Shown: positions 51,767 through 62,247 of the stretch, piece after piece | Numbering within the stretch: the stretch's first letter is position 1 | Layout: every line of letters begins with the position of its first letter | DNA from: Stutzerimonas stutzeri | GTDB lineage: Bacteria; Pseudomonadota; Gammaproteobacteria; Pseudomonadales; Pseudomonadaceae | DNA: 64,000 nt | NCBI RefSeq assembly: GCF_024448695.1 | Contig: NZ_JAMOHY010000001.1 | Span: 248,001 to 312,000 of the forward strand | Direction of reading: 5' to 3' | Program-made: the position numbers and the translations under genes | Notes under the pieces: model-generated | What the model was told of the DNA's origin: nothing | Databases searched by the model: none | The model's input: the letters and a program-made list of their open reading frames with translations, nothing else

Positions 51767-52873
51767 TCAAATCGCCAGATCAACCTGCTGCACGCTGCCC
51801 GTCTGACCACTCTCGAACAGGAAGAAGCCCGTACTTCTCACCCGCCCTTCCAACTGCTGCTGGGCGATCAGGTCGAAGTCGCCATAGGCGCGCGCCAGGC
51901 CGATGGCACCTATGCCTGCTGTGAGCAAATCCACCAATTCGCCCTTGCCTTGCGCGTCCGGGCGCCACAGGCGAAGTTGCTCGAAAATGCGATCACCCTC
52001 ATCGATAAAGCCGTTACGGTCGTCGTCATAAGCCGCAAGGTCAGCAAAGCCATCGCCGGAAAGCGCACCGAACAGTTCACGACCATCGTCGATGCGTCCA
52101 TTTTCATTGCGATCCAGAGCCAGGAAGGCACTGTCGGAGGCAAGACGGGCCATGCTGTCGCGGCGACCATCGGCATTCAGGTCGAAGTCGATCCGGGTGT
52201 TCCCATCCAGGCGTACCGGACCACCATCGAGGTTGAGCACCAGCGGGTCCTGCAACGCGGCGCCTGCGCGGACCGAGACGCTGGCACTGCTGTACTGCAG
52301 GTTGAGCATTTCCAGACTCAGACCATACTCGATCGTGCGCCCATCGGCGGTATTAACAGTGCCGCTGGCATTGACGCTCAGCGACTCGCCGCGCCATTCC
52401 TGCACGTTGTACTGGTAGCTCAGAAAGTCACCGGCGCCAGACTGAACTGCCCCGCCGCCATCCGCGGCAGGCTCCGACACCGTCGGCAGGGACAAACCCG
52501 CTGCGAGCTTGCCCAGAGTCGCGTCGATCTCTTCAGCCTCGCGACCCAGGACCACCAGCAGCATGCGCAACTTGTGCAGACTTTCTTCGTCGGGCGTGAA
52601 GTCGAAGGTTTGCGCATCCTCGCTGACAGGTGCAGGCGCAGTCTGCGGCATACCTTCACCGAGGCGCTCCAGTTGCCGCTCGGAAATCACCGGGTGCGCC
52701 TCAGTAAGCTGTATCTCGACCCGACTGAAACTGCGCACCTCGCTGCGCTCATGGCGGCTGATTTGCAGGCGCTCATTACCGCGCTGCAGATCCAGCGTCT
52801 CGCTGATCTCGCGCCCGGCAATGAACTGTCGCTCGGCGCTCAGGCCAAACTGCTGACTCGAAACAATGTGCAT
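51767..52873 (-). CDS. Protein with EF-hand-like calcium loops, unknown function
   Basis: 368 residues without a signal peptide. The N-terminal 130 residues are polar and helical (Glu/Arg-rich, then MLLVVLGREAEEIDATL). The C-terminal half has three Asp-rich loops: DFDLNADGRRD (229-239), DRNENGRIDDG (254-264) and DDDRNGFIDEGD (283-294), which look like EF-hand or dockerin-type calcium sites. Homologues I recall from pseudomonads are annotated only as hypothetical or VCBS-like. A direct partner is not evident. An alternative is a structural or secreted-effector role. Confidence 0.7.
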   Translation of the reverse strand: MHIVSSQQFGLSAERQFIAGREISETLDLQRGNERLQISRHERSEVRSFSRVEIQLTEAHPVISERQLERLGEGMPQTAPAPVSEDAQTFDFTPDEESLHKLRMLLVVLGREAEEIDATLGKLAAGLSLPTVSEPAADGGGAVQSGAGDFLSYQYNVQEWRGESLSVNASGTVNTADGRTIEYGLSLEMLNLQYSSASVSVRAGAALQDPLVLNLDGGPVRLDGNTRIDFDLNADGRRDSMARLASDSAFLALDRNENGRIDDGRELFGALSGDGFADLAAYDDDRNGFIDEGDRIFEQLRLWRPDAQGKGELVDLLTAGIGAIGLARAYGDFDLIAQQQLEGRVRSTGFFLFESGQTGSVQQVDLAI

Positions 52874-52895
52874 TGCTCACCTCCTGCCAATGCCA

Positions 52896-53198
52896 TCATT
52901 TCGGCATTACTGAGTAAAAGTTGAGCATTCGATTGAAGGTTCGCATTTGGCGGACGGCACTGGTCTGCCTGATCCATTGCTTGGCCGTCAGGGTGAAGCT
53001 GTTGAGGCCGGCCTGTTTTATAAACCCGTCGAATTCGACGGGTTTATAAAACAGGTTGTCGTTGTTGAGCTTCTCCCAGATACCGAGGAGTTCGCTGGTG
53101 TTGCGGTTGCGTAGCCAATTACGAATCAGGTCATCAGTCCGCTCGGAATTCCTGTAGCAGCAGATACCGGCTCCCCTAGCCAGAGCTGAGCAAAGCAC
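52896..53198 (-). pseudogene. KilA-N domain gene remnant
   Basis: An open frame of 100 codons whose middle part (about 52962-53156; YRNSERTDDLIRNWLRNRNT, then VEFDGFIKQAGLNSFTLTAKQW) matches KilA-N domain proteins, DNA-binding proteins common in phages and defence-associated loci. The N-terminus before YRNS and the C-terminus after TAKQW do not match the family, and the domain is usually part of a protein of 250 or more residues. I read it as a truncated remnant. A perfect 44-bp palindrome lies within it. Confidence 0.65.
53012..53055. repeat. Perfect 44-bp palindrome inside the KilA-N remnant
   Basis: The left arm begins CCTGTTTTATAAACCCGTCG, the centre is GAATTC, and the right arm is its exact reverse complement, ending at 53055. 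The symmetry stops at 53011/53056. There is no loop, so a cruciform of 22-bp arms is possible. Confidence 0.95.
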
Positions 53199-53228
53199 AG
53201 TAGCCGCCTTGGCTGGTCACTTGGCAGT

Positions 53229-54875
53229 TCACGAAACCGGCGTACTGCGCTCCAGCACCGCCTGAATATCCAGCCCCCTGGACAAGGTTCCATAAACCCG
53301 CCCCCGACCCTCCAGCCGGCTGGCAATAAAAGCATCACTGACCGCCGCATTCCCCGCCTCCAGCAGCAACCCGGCCTGGAGTGCCACGGCGATGTCTTCG
53401 GTGAGTTGGCGGGCGCGGTACTGGGTGTCGTCCGTGTCGCGCAACGCCATGCCAAGCCGTTCGATATGGGCCTTCAAGCGCGCGTCGCCGTGGCCATCTG
53501 CAAGTTCGTCGAACAGTGTGTCGAGCACACCGGCCTCCTTCGACAACGCACGCAGCACGTCCAGGCACTGCACGTTGCCGGAGCCTTCCCAGATGGAGTT
53601 GACCGGCGCCTCGCGGTACAGCCGCGGGAGGATGGTGTCCTCGACGTAACCGGCGCCGCCGAGGCATTCGCTGGCTTCGGCGATCATGTTCGGTGCGCGC
53701 TTGCAGATCCAGTATTTGCCGACTGCTGTGACCAGCCGAGCGAATCTGACTTCGCGCTCGTCGTGCGGGTTATCAAGGGCGCGACCCATGCGCAGGGTCA
53801 GCGCCAGCGCGGCTTCGCTTTCCAGGGCGAGATCGGCGAGCACATTGCGCATCAGCGGCTGTTCGATCAGCGCCCGGCCGCTGACGTGACGGTGCGTGCA
53901 GTGATGCAGGGCCTGGGTCAGCGCCTGACGCATCAGAGAGCTGGAGCCAATCATGCAGTCGAAGCGGGTCATGCCGACCATTTCGATGATGGTCGGTACG
54001 CCGCGGCCTTCCTCGCCGATCATCCAGGCCAGCGCGCCACGATATTCGACTTCGCTGGAGGCGTTGGACCAGTTGCCCAGCTTGTTTTTCAGACGCTGGA
54101 TATAGAAGGCGTTGCGCGTGCCGTCCGGACGATGGCGCGGCAGCAGAAAACAGGACAGCCCCTTGTCGGTCTGCGCCAGCGTAAGAAAGCCATCGCACAT
54201 GGGTGCAGAGCAGAACCACTTGTGCCCCACCAGCTCGTAGGGCTGCCCCGGCCCACCAGCACCTATCGGGTGGGCACGGGTGGTGTTGGCCCGCACATCG
54301 GTGCCGCCCTGCTTTTCGGTCATGGCCATGCCGAGGGTGGCGCCGGCCTTGCGCTCCACCGGCACGTTGCGTGGGTCATATTCGGTCACCAGCACCCTGG
54401 GCAGCCATTGCTCGGCAATCTCCGGCTGCAGCCGCAGGACCGGCACGCTGGCAAAGGTCATGGTCAGTGGGCAACTGCTGCCAGCCTCGGCCTGGTTATG
54501 CAGGTACATCAGGGCAGCACGCGCGACATGGGCGCCGGGTTGCGGGTCGGTCCAGGACAGCGACGGAATGCCGTGCTCGATGGCCGTGCGCATCAGCTCG
54601 TGATAGGCGGGATGAAACTCCACCAGGTCGATGCGATGACCGTAGCGATCGTGGCTTCTGAATACCGGCCTGTTCTCGTTGGCAAGAAAGCCAGCCGCCA
54701 TCAGCGGGCCACCCGCCAGGGCGCCGTAGGCATCCAGCCGCGCTTCGGCCCAGCCGCTCTGGTAGCGGCGCACCCACTCCTGCAACGGAAGATCGAGGCG
54801 ATAGAGGTTGGCGCCATCGAGCGGCGGCACCTGATTCAATACTTCGTGGGTTTCGGCGTATGAATACAGGCTCAT
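53229..54875 (-). CDS. AidB-like acyl-CoA dehydrogenase
   Basis: 548 residues, close to AidB (about 541). FAD-binding acyl-CoA dehydrogenase core with MAMTEKQGGTDVRANTT, GHKWFCSAPMCDGFLTLAQT, and the C-terminal AEASECLGGAGYVEDTILPRLYREAPVNSIWEGSGNV, a region AidB shares with isovaleryl-CoA dehydrogenase. The extra C-terminal helical domain is as in AidB, which binds DNA and protects against alkylation. ATG 54875 has AGGA eight bases upstream; ATG 54884 is abutted. It is monocistronic and divergent from thiD. Confidence 0.9.
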   Translation of the reverse strand: MSLYSYAETHEVLNQVPPLDGANLYRLDLPLQEWVRRYQSGWAEARLDAYGALAGGPLMAAGFLANENRPVFRSHDRYGHRIDLVEFHPAYHELMRTAIEHGIPSLSWTDPQPGAHVARAALMYLHNQAEAGSSCPLTMTFASVPVLRLQPEIAEQWLPRVLVTEYDPRNVPVERKAGATLGMAMTEKQGGTDVRANTTRAHPIGAGGPGQPYELVGHKWFCSAPMCDGFLTLAQTDKGLSCFLLPRHRPDGTRNAFYIQRLKNKLGNWSNASSEVEYRGALAWMIGEEGRGVPTIIEMVGMTRFDCMIGSSSLMRQALTQALHHCTHRHVSGRALIEQPLMRNVLADLALESEAALALTLRMGRALDNPHDEREVRFARLVTAVGKYWICKRAPNMIAEASECLGGAGYVEDTILPRLYREAPVNSIWEGSGNVQCLDVLRALSKEAGVLDTLFDELADGHGDARLKAHIERLGMALRDTDDTQYRARQLTEDIAVALQAGLLLEAGNAAVSDAFIASRLEGRGRVYGTLSRGLDIQAVLERSTPVS

Positions 54876-55074
54876 GGCAAACATCCTCGGCTGATGAACA
54901 GGGCTTCTGGAAAGTGAAGCACGCAGGCGGGCAATGAAAAGTGGGGTTTCGGCCAAAACCATGCGTCCCCACAACGGGAGCGCACGGGCCGCCCCGGATG
55001 AATGGTGATAAGCTCGCACGCCTGACAAAACCGGCCACACCGGCCCACTACACCCCTGTTCGGAGAACCTTTCG

Positions 55075-55869
55075 ATGACCGGCCCCTGCTCTCGCCCTGT
55101 CGTTCTCTGCCTCTCCGGCCACGACCCGAGTGGTGGCGCGGGACTGCAGGCCGACATTGAAGCCCTGATCGCCCAAGGCTGCCACGCCGCACCGACCGTT
55201 ACCGCGCTGACCGTGCAGGACACCGTGGATGTCACTGATTTCCGCGTACTGGATCGCGAATGGGTACTGGCACAGGCCCATGCGGTGATTGCCGATTTGC
55301 CGGTCGCCGCAGTCAAGCTGGGCATGCTCGGCTCGGTGGAAATGGTCGAAACGGTGCTGGAGATCATGCAAAAGCTACCCGGCGTGCCTCTGGTGTGCGA
55401 CCCGGTGCTGCGTGCAGGCGGCGGTGGCGCGCTGGGCAAGAATGAAGTGGGCTACGCCATGCGCGAGCGGCTGTTCCCGGCATCCACCATCGCCACACCG
55501 AATCTTCCCGAAGCACGCCTCCTTGCCGAGTTGCCTGAAGGCAGTGCCGATGAGTGTGCCGAGAAGCTGCTGCCCTTCATCAGGCACCTGCTGATTACCG
55601 GCGGTCATGGTGACGAGACCGCCGTACTCAACCGCTTTTACTCACGCGATGGCAGCTACCAGGAGTTCAGCTGCGAACGCCTGCCGGGCAGCTATCACGG
55701 CTCCGGCTGCACCCTGGCCAGCGCACTTGCCGGCCGCCTGGCACTGGGCGAAGGCCTCGCCAGCGCGGTGAAATCCGCCCTCGATTACACCTGGCGCACC
55801 CTGCGTGACGCCGAGGCTCCCGGTCGCGGGCAGTACATTCCGCGGCGATTGCCCCTGGACCTGGCCTGA
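55075..55869 (+). CDS. thiD: Hydroxymethylpyrimidine / phosphomethylpyrimidine kinase
   Basis: 264 residues, ribokinase-like fold. Phosphorylates HMP and HMP-P in thiamine synthesis. Seen: [51 protein letters not shown] and the anion hole/catalytic [15 protein letters not shown]. Strong GGAGAAC before ATG 55075. It starts the thiD-thiE-hemL run; thiE follows after 13 bp. Confidence 0.95.
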   Translation: MTGPCSRPVVLCLSGHDPSGGAGLQADIEALIAQGCHAAPTVTALTVQDTVDVTDFRVLDREWVLAQAHAVIADLPVAAVKLGMLGSVEMVETVLEIMQKLPGVPLVCDPVLRAGGGGALGKNEVGYAMRERLFPASTIATPNLPEARLLAELPEGSADECAEKLLPFIRHLLITGGHGDETAVLNRFYSRDGSYQEFSCERLPGSYHGSGCTLASALAGRLALGEGLASAVKSALDYTWRTLRDAEAPGRGQYIPRRLPLDLA

Positions 55870-55882
55870 TGGGAGCGACTGC

Positions 55883-56524
55883 ATGAAAAGCATGAACAAC
55901 CTGCGTGGCCTCTACGCCATCACCGACAGCACGCTGCTGGCTGACGGTCGCCTGCTGCCCTATGCCGAAGCGGCACTGCGAGGTGGCGCCCGCCTGCTCC
56001 AATATCGCGACAAGTCCGACAACGCTGCCACTCGCCTGCGCGAAGCCGACGCGCTGCGCGAACTCTGCGAGCGGCATGGGGCGACACTGGTCATCAATGA
56101 CGATGCCGAACTCGCTGCGCGGCTGGGCGTTGGCCTGCACCTGGGCCAGGAAGACGGCTCGCTGGCGGCTGCCCGCGCCCTGCTCGGTCGTCGAACCATC
56201 ATCGGCGCCACCTGCCATGCCAGTATCGAACTGGCCGAGCAGGCGCGCCGCGAAGGTGCCAGCTATGTCGCCTTCGGGCGCTTCTTCAACTCCAGCACCA
56301 AGCCCGGCGCCCCCGCGGCCACGCTGGAAATGCTGCAGCAGGCACGCCAGCACATCGCGCTGCCAATCGTCGCCATTGGTGGCGTAACCCTGGATAACAC
56401 CCCACAGCTGATCGCCTGCGGCGCCAGCCTGGTAGCGGTGGTACACGCATTATTCGCAGCCGATTCGGCCAGTGAAGTCGAGCGCCGGGCACGTGCGTTC
56501 AGCGCGTTGTTCGCCGACGGCTGA
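55883..56524 (+). CDS. thiE: Thiamine-phosphate synthase
   Basis: 213 residues, TIM barrel. Couples HMP-PP with the thiazole phosphate to make thiamine phosphate. Motifs: [82 protein letters not shown] and [17 protein letters not shown] precedes ATG 55883. No TPP riboswitch is seen before thiD-thiE. Confidence 0.95.
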   Translation: MKSMNNLRGLYAITDSTLLADGRLLPYAEAALRGGARLLQYRDKSDNAATRLREADALRELCERHGATLVINDDAELAARLGVGLHLGQEDGSLAAARALLGRRTIIGATCHASIELAEQARREGASYVAFGRFFNSSTKPGAPAATLEMLQQARQHIALPIVAIGGVTLDNTPQLIACGASLVAVVHALFAADSASEVERRARAFSALFADG

Positions 56525-56590
56525 TCGACGTCATGGCAGTGTCGGTTGCATCAGCACATCCTTGATTCCTTTATTACCGCGAGGCCCAGC

Positions 56591-57874
56591 ATGTCCCGTT
56601 CCGAAATCCTCTTCGCCAGTGCCCAGAACCACATCCCCGGTGGCGTCAACTCGCCGGTGCGCGCCTTCCGCAGCGTGGGTGGCACGCCGCTGTTTCTCAA
56701 GCATGCCGAAGGCGCCTATGTGACGGACGAAGACGGCAAGCGCTATGTCGATTACGTTGGCTCCTGGGGCCCGATGATTCTCGGCCACAGCCATCCCGAG
56801 GTGCTCGACGCGGTACGCCGCCAGCTGCAGCATGGCCTGTCCTATGGCGCGCCGACAGCGATGGAAACCGAGATGGCCGAGCGGGTCTGCAGCATGGTGC
56901 CGTCGATGGAAATGGTGCGCATGGTCAGCTCCGGCACCGAGGCGACCATGAGCGCGATTCGCCTGGCTCGTGGCTACACCGGTCGCGACAGCATCATCAA
57001 GTTCGAGGGCTGCTACCACGGCCATTCTGACAGCCTGCTGGTCAAGGCCGGCTCCGGCGCTCTGACGCAGGGCGTGCCCAGCTCCGCGGGCGTACCGGCG
57101 GCATTCGCCAAGCACACCCTGACCCTGCCGTTCAACGATCTGGCGGCGGTCGAGCAAATGCTCTCCAACGTTGGCAGCGAAGTGGCGTGCATCATCGTCG
57201 AACCGGTGGCCGGCAACATGAACTGCGTACCGCCGGCGCCGGGCTTCCTCGAAGGCCTGCGTGAGCAGTGCGACAAGCACGGCGTCGTGCTGATTTTCGA
57301 TGAGGTGATGACCGGCTTCCGTGTTGCGCTCGGCGGCGCCCAGGCGCATTACGGCGTCACCCCGGACCTGACCACCTTCGGCAAGATCATTGGCGGCGGC
57401 ATGCCGGTCGGCTGCTTTGGTGGCAAGCGCGCCATCATGGAATGCATCGCTCCGCTCGGCCCGGTCTACCAGGCCGGCACGCTCTCGGGCAATCCACTGG
57501 CGATGGCCGCCGGCCTCACCACCCTCAAGCTGATCAGCCGCCCCGGCTTCCACGCTGAACTGACCGACTACACCACCCGCATGCTGCAGGGCCTGCAGGA
57601 TCGCGCCGATGCCGCCGGCATCCCCTTCGTCACCACCCAGGTCGGCGGCATGTTCGGCCTCTATTTCAGCGGAGCGGATGACATCGTCACCTTCGATGAC
57701 GTAATGCAGAGCGATGCCGAGCGCTTCAAGCAATTCTTCCACGCCATGCTGGACGGCGGTGTTTACCTGGCGCCCAGCGCATATGAAGCGGGCTTCACCT
57801 CCATCGCGCATGGCGACAAGGAACTGCAACTGACCCTGGATGCCGCTGAACGAGCCTTCGCCAAACTCAAATGA
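56591..57874 (+). CDS. hemL: Glutamate-1-semialdehyde 2,1-aminomutase
   Basis: 427 residues, fold-type I PLP enzyme. Converts glutamate 1-semialdehyde to 5-aminolevulinate, the C5 route to heme. Seen: [62 protein letters not shown]-type Asp motif ([19 protein letters not shown]) and the PLP-lysine in [17 protein letters not shown]. Start ATG 56591 behind CGAGG. It overlaps the next gene by four bases. Confidence 0.97.
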   Translation: MSRSEILFASAQNHIPGGVNSPVRAFRSVGGTPLFLKHAEGAYVTDEDGKRYVDYVGSWGPMILGHSHPEVLDAVRRQLQHGLSYGAPTAMETEMAERVCSMVPSMEMVRMVSSGTEATMSAIRLARGYTGRDSIIKFEGCYHGHSDSLLVKAGSGALTQGVPSSAGVPAAFAKHTLTLPFNDLAAVEQMLSNVGSEVACIIVEPVAGNMNCVPPAPGFLEGLREQCDKHGVVLIFDEVMTGFRVALGGAQAHYGVTPDLTTFGKIIGGGMPVGCFGGKRAIMECIAPLGPVYQAGTLSGNPLAMAAGLTTLKLISRPGFHAELTDYTTRMLQGLQDRADAAGIPFVTTQVGGMFGLYFSGADDIVTFDDVMQSDAERFKQFFHAMLDGGVYLAPSAYEAGFTSIAHGDKELQLTLDAAERAFAKLK

Positions 57875-58509
57875 GCCTGCTACCCGAACTGCTGCAAGCC
57901 GTGCTGCTGACGCTCTTCGCGTCAGCCAGCGCCACCCACATCGGCCTGGCCCGCCGCGGTTACGGCGAACCCCAGCAACCGGCGCTGTTCTGCGCGCTGC
58001 TCGCCTTCGGCCTTGCCGCAGGTATCGGCGCCAGCGCCTTGGCACGCCTGGCGTTCGGCCTCGATACATTCGAGGCCGAACGCTGGCTGCTACGGGCAAC
58101 CCTGCTGCTGGGCTTGCCGCTGATCGGCCTGGTGGCGCTGACGTTTGCCCGCCAGTGGACCTGGAGCCGCCCCGCCTGGGGCCGTGCGGTGCTTGGCTTG
58201 TGTGCCTTTTTCGAGCTGGCGCGGCTACTGGACTGGAGCGACCCCTACGCACTGACGCTGGGCCTGCTCAGCGCCCTGATGGTGATTCATGCAGGCCTGC
58301 TGCAATGGCCCGCACACCCACAAACCGCTGCCGGGATCGCGGGCGGCGCGCTGCTACTGGCGGCGTTGCCATGGACCGGACTGACGATTGGCGAGAACCC
58401 ACTGGCTGCCTATCAACAGTTCTGTCTGGCTCTGGCCTGCCCCGTCATGGCCTGGTTTGTGCTCAAGCTGCCGACAAATACGGGCGGGGAAGGAATCGAA
58501 CAGACATAA
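57871..58509 (+). CDS. Hypothetical polytopic membrane protein
   Basis: 212 residues with about six to seven hydrophobic segments, few charged residues and no recognisable motif. Its ATG overlaps the hemL stop (ATGA), so it is translationally coupled to hemL. The gene is conserved downstream of hemL in pseudomonads as I recall, without assigned function. I do not recognise a family. Confidence 0.7.
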   Translation: MSLLPELLQAVLLTLFASASATHIGLARRGYGEPQQPALFCALLAFGLAAGIGASALARLAFGLDTFEAERWLLRATLLLGLPLIGLVALTFARQWTWSRPAWGRAVLGLCAFFELARLLDWSDPYALTLGLLSALMVIHAGLLQWPAHPQTAAGIAGGALLLAALPWTGLTIGENPLAAYQQFCLALACPVMAWFVLKLPTNTGGEGIEQT

Positions 58510-58628
58510 AAACCGTGGCCAACCATGAAAGCCTTTGTAAGCCGGCAACGGCTTATCCATAATGTGACGGTCGGCTCGTTTCTGCCGATATTTCAGTCAC
58601 CGCCCAGATCATCGAGGCGCTTTGATTC

Positions 58629-59153
58629 ATGACTCGCACCGGCCGCAGCCTCGCCCTTGGCTGCCTGCTGCTTCTCACGTCCCTGCCAGTCTTCGCGGGC
58701 GGCAATTCACTGCTGATCCCGGCAACTTCCCGTTGTGCCCTGAATACGGCCCCCGAAACCGTACGTGAAGCCTTGCGCGCCTGCGAACAGGCCGCCAGCG
58801 AAGGTGACGTGCAGGCCAGCTACGAGCTGGGCGAATACCACTATGACGGCCGGCAGGCGCCGCGCGACCTGGCCAAGGCGCTGTACTGGTTCGAGCAGGC
58901 CTCACTGCAGGGTCATGCACTGGCGCAGCATCGCCTCGGGGTGATGTTCTTCCGTGGCGAAGGCGTGCCGGCGAACAATGTACAGGCCTATGTGGTTCTG
59001 AAAATGTCGGCGGTCAATGGCGAGGAAGAGGCGCTGGACACCGCTGACCGCGTCTCCGCCCAGATGCGCCGCGATGAGATGGAAATCGCCACTCAAGTGC
59101 TGGGGCAGATTTTCCGCGACTACCTGATGAGCCTGCAGACTGCAGGGGAATAA
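58629..59153 (+). CDS. Secreted Sel1/TPR-repeat protein
   Basis: 174 residues. A Sec signal peptide (ALGCLLLLTSLPVFAGG) is followed by at least two Sel1-like repeats (ASYELGEYHYDGRQAPRDLAKALYWFEQAS and AQHRLGVMFFRGEGVPANNVQAYVVLKMSA). Such alpha-solenoids mediate protein contacts in the periplasm. Partners are unknown. It is a short monocistronic gene before miaB. Confidence 0.85.
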   Translation: MTRTGRSLALGCLLLLTSLPVFAGGNSLLIPATSRCALNTAPETVREALRACEQAASEGDVQASYELGEYHYDGRQAPRDLAKALYWFEQASLQGHALAQHRLGVMFFRGEGVPANNVQAYVVLKMSAVNGEEEALDTADRVSAQMRRDEMEIATQVLGQIFRDYLMSLQTAGE

Positions 59154-59250
59154 GCTGCGCTGGCCGGGTTGCTGATTCACGATCCCGGCCTCGTTCTTCA
59201 GCTTTTTTCGGCTTTCCCGCCTTGCGCTTTTCTCTCCCCCTTCCTGGGCC

Positions 59251-59256
59251 TATAAT
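59251..59256 (+). promoter_or_regulatory. Candidate -10 element before miaB
   Basis: TATAAT in GGCCTATAATCGCC, 36 bp before the start. The spacer upstream is pyrimidine-rich and no -35 is clear. Confidence 0.45.
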
Positions 59257-59291
59257 CGCCGGTCATTTTTTGCACAACGCCGGCCCGTCAC

Positions 59292-60620
59292 ATGACCCGC
59301 AAGCTCTACATCGAAACCCACGGCTGCCAGATGAACGAGTACGACAGCTCGCGCATGGTGGATCTGCTGAGTGAGCAGCAACCGCTCGAAATCACCACCA
59401 ATCCGGCCGAGGCCGACGTGATTCTGCTCAACACCTGTTCGATTCGCGAGAAAGCACAGGAGAAAGTCTTCTCCCAGCTGGGTCGCTGGCGTGAATTGAA
59501 ACAGGACAATCCCGATCTGGTCATCGGCGTCGGTGGTTGCGTGGCGAGCCAGGAAGGCGCGGCGATCCGTGACCGCGCGCCCTATGTAGACGTGGTATTC
59601 GGCCCGCAGACCCTGCATCGCCTGCCGGAGATGATCGACGCGGCACGCACCACCCAGCAGCCACAGGTGGATATTTCCTTCCCGGAAATCGAGAAATTCG
59701 ACCGCCTGCCGGAACCGCGCGTCGACGGCCCCACGGCCTACGTCTCGGTCATGGAAGGTTGCAGCAAATACTGCACGTTCTGTGTGGTGCCCTACACCCG
59801 TGGCGAAGAAGTCAGCCGTCCTTTCGATGACGTATTGGCCGAGGTCATCCACCTGGCCGAGCATGGTGTGCGCGAAGTCACGCTGCTGGGGCAGAACGTC
59901 AACGGCTATCGCGGCGCGACCCACGACGGGCGCACCGCTGACCTGGCTGAACTGATTCGCGTGGTGGCCGCCATCGACGGCATCGACCGCATCCGCTACA
60001 CCACCAGCCACCCGCTGGAGTTTTCCGACGCCCTGATCCAGGCCCACGCCGAAGTGCCGGAACTGGTGAAGTACCTGCACCTGCCCGTGCAATCCGGCTC
60101 GGACCGCGTACTGGCCGGCATGAAGCGCAACCACACGGCGCTGGAATACAAATCACGCATCCGCAAACTCAAGGCAGCGGTGCCGGAGATTCTGATCAGC
60201 TCGGACTTCATCGTCGGCTTCCCCGGCGAGACCGACAAGGACTTCGAGCAGACCATGAAGCTGATCGAAGATATTGGCTTCGATTTCTCCTACTCCTTCG
60301 TCTACAGCTCACGCCCCGGCACGCCGGCTGCAGATCTGGTCGACGACACCCCGGATGAGGTGAAGAAGCAGCGTCTGGCCGTCCTGCAACAACGCATCAA
60401 CCAGCAGGGTTTCGAGCACAGCCGGCGAATGGCGGGCACCACCCAGCGCATTCTCGTCACGGACTACTCGAAGAAGGATCCCGGCATGCTCCAGGGCCGT
60501 ACAGAGCACAACCGTATCGTCAACTTCCGCTGCGACAACCCACGCCTGATCGGCCAGTTCGTCGATGTCCACATCGACGACGCGCTGCCGCATTCGCTGC
60601 GCGGGACGCTGATCGGCTAA
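59292..60620 (+). CDS. miaB: tRNA-2-methylthio-N6-isopentenyladenosine synthase (MiaB)
   Basis: 442 residues, radical-SAM methylthiotransferase. The N-terminal UPF0004 domain has its iron-sulfur cysteines in [28 protein letters not shown] and [11 protein letters not shown]. The radical-SAM C-x-x-x-C-x-x-C is in [17 protein letters not shown], then [10 protein letters not shown] and a C-terminal TRAM domain. It methylthiolates i6A37 of tRNAs reading U-starting codons. Confidence 0.97.
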   Translation: MTRKLYIETHGCQMNEYDSSRMVDLLSEQQPLEITTNPAEADVILLNTCSIREKAQEKVFSQLGRWRELKQDNPDLVIGVGGCVASQEGAAIRDRAPYVDVVFGPQTLHRLPEMIDAARTTQQPQVDISFPEIEKFDRLPEPRVDGPTAYVSVMEGCSKYCTFCVVPYTRGEEVSRPFDDVLAEVIHLAEHGVREVTLLGQNVNGYRGATHDGRTADLAELIRVVAAIDGIDRIRYTTSHPLEFSDALIQAHAEVPELVKYLHLPVQSGSDRVLAGMKRNHTALEYKSRIRKLKAAVPEILISSDFIVGFPGETDKDFEQTMKLIEDIGFDFSYSFVYSSRPGTPAADLVDDTPDEVKKQRLAVLQQRINQQGFEHSRRMAGTTQRILVTDYSKKDPGMLQGRTEHNRIVNFRCDNPRLIGQFVDVHIDDALPHSLRGTLIG

Positions 60621-60676
60621 GCCAGTGGGGCCGAACGTGTTCGGCCACGCACTCGGCGAATAAATTCGGCTCTACC
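60621..60676 (+). repeat. Degenerate REP-like sequence after miaB
   Basis: GTGGGGCCGAACGTGTTCGGCC followed by a half-matching GAATAAATTCGGCTCTACC. It resembles the TGTAGGAGCG family but is diverged. Confidence 0.5.
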
Positions 60677-60776
60677 GGAATGCCCTTCAGCTGCTTTATT
60701 GCTTTGCGCTGCTTTTTTTCGTCTACAGCGCTATTCTTCAGTTCCTTATTTGCCGAGCACGGTCAATCAAAAGCCC

Positions 60777-61763
60777 TTGAACGCCCCAACCGAACCGCTA
60801 CGTTTTACCCTCGAACCCTTTGAAGCGAACCGCTTCGCCAATCTCTGCGGCCAATTCGACGAGCACCTGAGGCTGATCGAACAACGTCTGAACCTGGAAA
60901 TTCGCAACCGCGGCAACCAGTTCGAGCTGGTTGGCCCTGGCGATGTCGCCAAATCCGCCGAAAGCCTGCTGCGTCGCCTGTACCGCGAGACCAAAAGCAC
61001 AGAGCTGTCGCCGGACCTGATTCACCTGTTTCTGCAGGAGTCGGGCATGGAGGAGATGTTCAACCCCTCCACCACGCCGAACATTTCCCTGCGCACCCGC
61101 AAGGGCAACATTCGCCCGCGCGGCGCCAACCAGCAGCGCTACGTGCAGTCGATCCTCGATAACGACATCAATTTCGGCATCGGCCCGGCCGGCACCGGCA
61201 AGACGTATCTTGCCGTCGCCTGCGCCGTCGATGCGCTGGAACGCGAACAGATCCGCCGCATCCTGCTGGTGCGTCCTGCCGTGGAAGCTGGCGAGAAGCT
61301 TGGTTTCCTACCCGGCGACCTGGCGCAGAAGATCGACCCCTACCTGCGCCCGCTGTATGACGCACTCTATGAAATGCTCGGCTTCGAGCAGGTCGCCCGG
61401 CTGATCGAGAAGCAAGTGATCGAGATCGCCCCGCTGGCCTATATGCGCGGGCGCACCCTGAACAACAGCTTCATCATCCTTGATGAAAGCCAGAACACCA
61501 CGCTGGAACAGATGAAGATGTTCCTCACCCGGATCGGCTTCGGTTCCACCGCGGTTATCACTGGCGACATTACCCAGGTCGACCTGCCGCGCGGTACCAA
61601 GTCCGGCCTGGCGCATGTGATCGATGTGCTCAAGGACGTCAACGGCATCAGCTTCACCCACTTCGACTCGAAGGACGTGGTGCGCCATCCGCTGGTGCAG
61701 CGCATCGTCGAAGCCTACGAGGCCTTCGAAGACAAGCAGCCGAGCAGGCAACCCCGTGATTGA
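60777..61763 (+). CDS. phoH: PhoH-family ATPase
   Basis: 328 residues from TTG 60777, giving [16 protein letters not shown], the usual pseudomonad N-terminus; this start is inferred from family knowledge and has no strong ribosome binding site. A KH-like N-terminal domain is followed by the P-loop [59 protein letters not shown] and [14 protein letters not shown]. It probably acts in RNA metabolism with YbeY, whose gene overlaps it by eight bases. Confidence 0.93.
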   Translation: MNAPTEPLRFTLEPFEANRFANLCGQFDEHLRLIEQRLNLEIRNRGNQFELVGPGDVAKSAESLLRRLYRETKSTELSPDLIHLFLQESGMEEMFNPSTTPNISLRTRKGNIRPRGANQQRYVQSILDNDINFGIGPAGTGKTYLAVACAVDALEREQIRRILLVRPAVEAGEKLGFLPGDLAQKIDPYLRPLYDALYEMLGFEQVARLIEKQVIEIAPLAYMRGRTLNNSFIILDESQNTTLEQMKMFLTRIGFGSTAVITGDITQVDLPRGTKSGLAHVIDVLKDVNGISFTHFDSKDVVRHPLVQRIVEAYEAFEDKQPSRQPRD

Positions 61764-62208
61764 ACTCGATCTGCAATGCGCCAGCGACGGTGCGATACCC
61801 ACCGAGGCGCAACTGCGCCGCTGGTGCGAACTGGCGCTACGCCAGCGCAGTGCCGATTCCGAGCTGACCATCCGTCTGGTCGACGAGGCCGAAGGCCGCG
61901 AGCTGAATCGCACCTGGCGGCAGAAGGATTACGCCACCAATGTGCTGTCGTTTCCTGCCGATGTACCCGAAGGCTTACTCGACATACCGCTGCTCGGCGA
62001 TCTGGTCATCTGCGTGCCGGTGGTCGAGCGTGAAGCCCTCGAACAGGCCAAGGCGCTGCAGGCACACTGGGCGCATCTGGTGATCCACGGCTGCCTGCAC
62101 CTGCTCGGCTACGACCACATCGATGACGATGAAGCCGAAGAAATGGAAAGCCTCGAACGTCAACTGTTGGCTGAATTGGGTCACCCCGACCCCTACGCCG
62201 ACGAATAG
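61756..62208 (+). CDS. ybeY: Endoribonuclease YbeY
   Basis: 150 residues from GTG 61756. The UPF0054 zinc motif is [11 protein letters not shown] (H-x3-H-x5-H), with [18 protein letters not shown] and [15 protein letters not shown] upstream. YbeY acts in 16S rRNA 3' maturation and ribosome quality control. It overlaps phoH, so translation is coupled, and corC follows 39 bp later. Confidence 0.95.
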   Translation: MIELDLQCASDGAIPTEAQLRRWCELALRQRSADSELTIRLVDEAEGRELNRTWRQKDYATNVLSFPADVPEGLLDIPLLGDLVICVPVVEREALEQAKALQAHWAHLVIHGCLHLLGYDHIDDDEAEEMESLERQLLAELGHPDPYADE

Positions 62209-62247
62209 CCCACTGGGGCATCTACAAGGGACCATTGAGTCAAAGAC

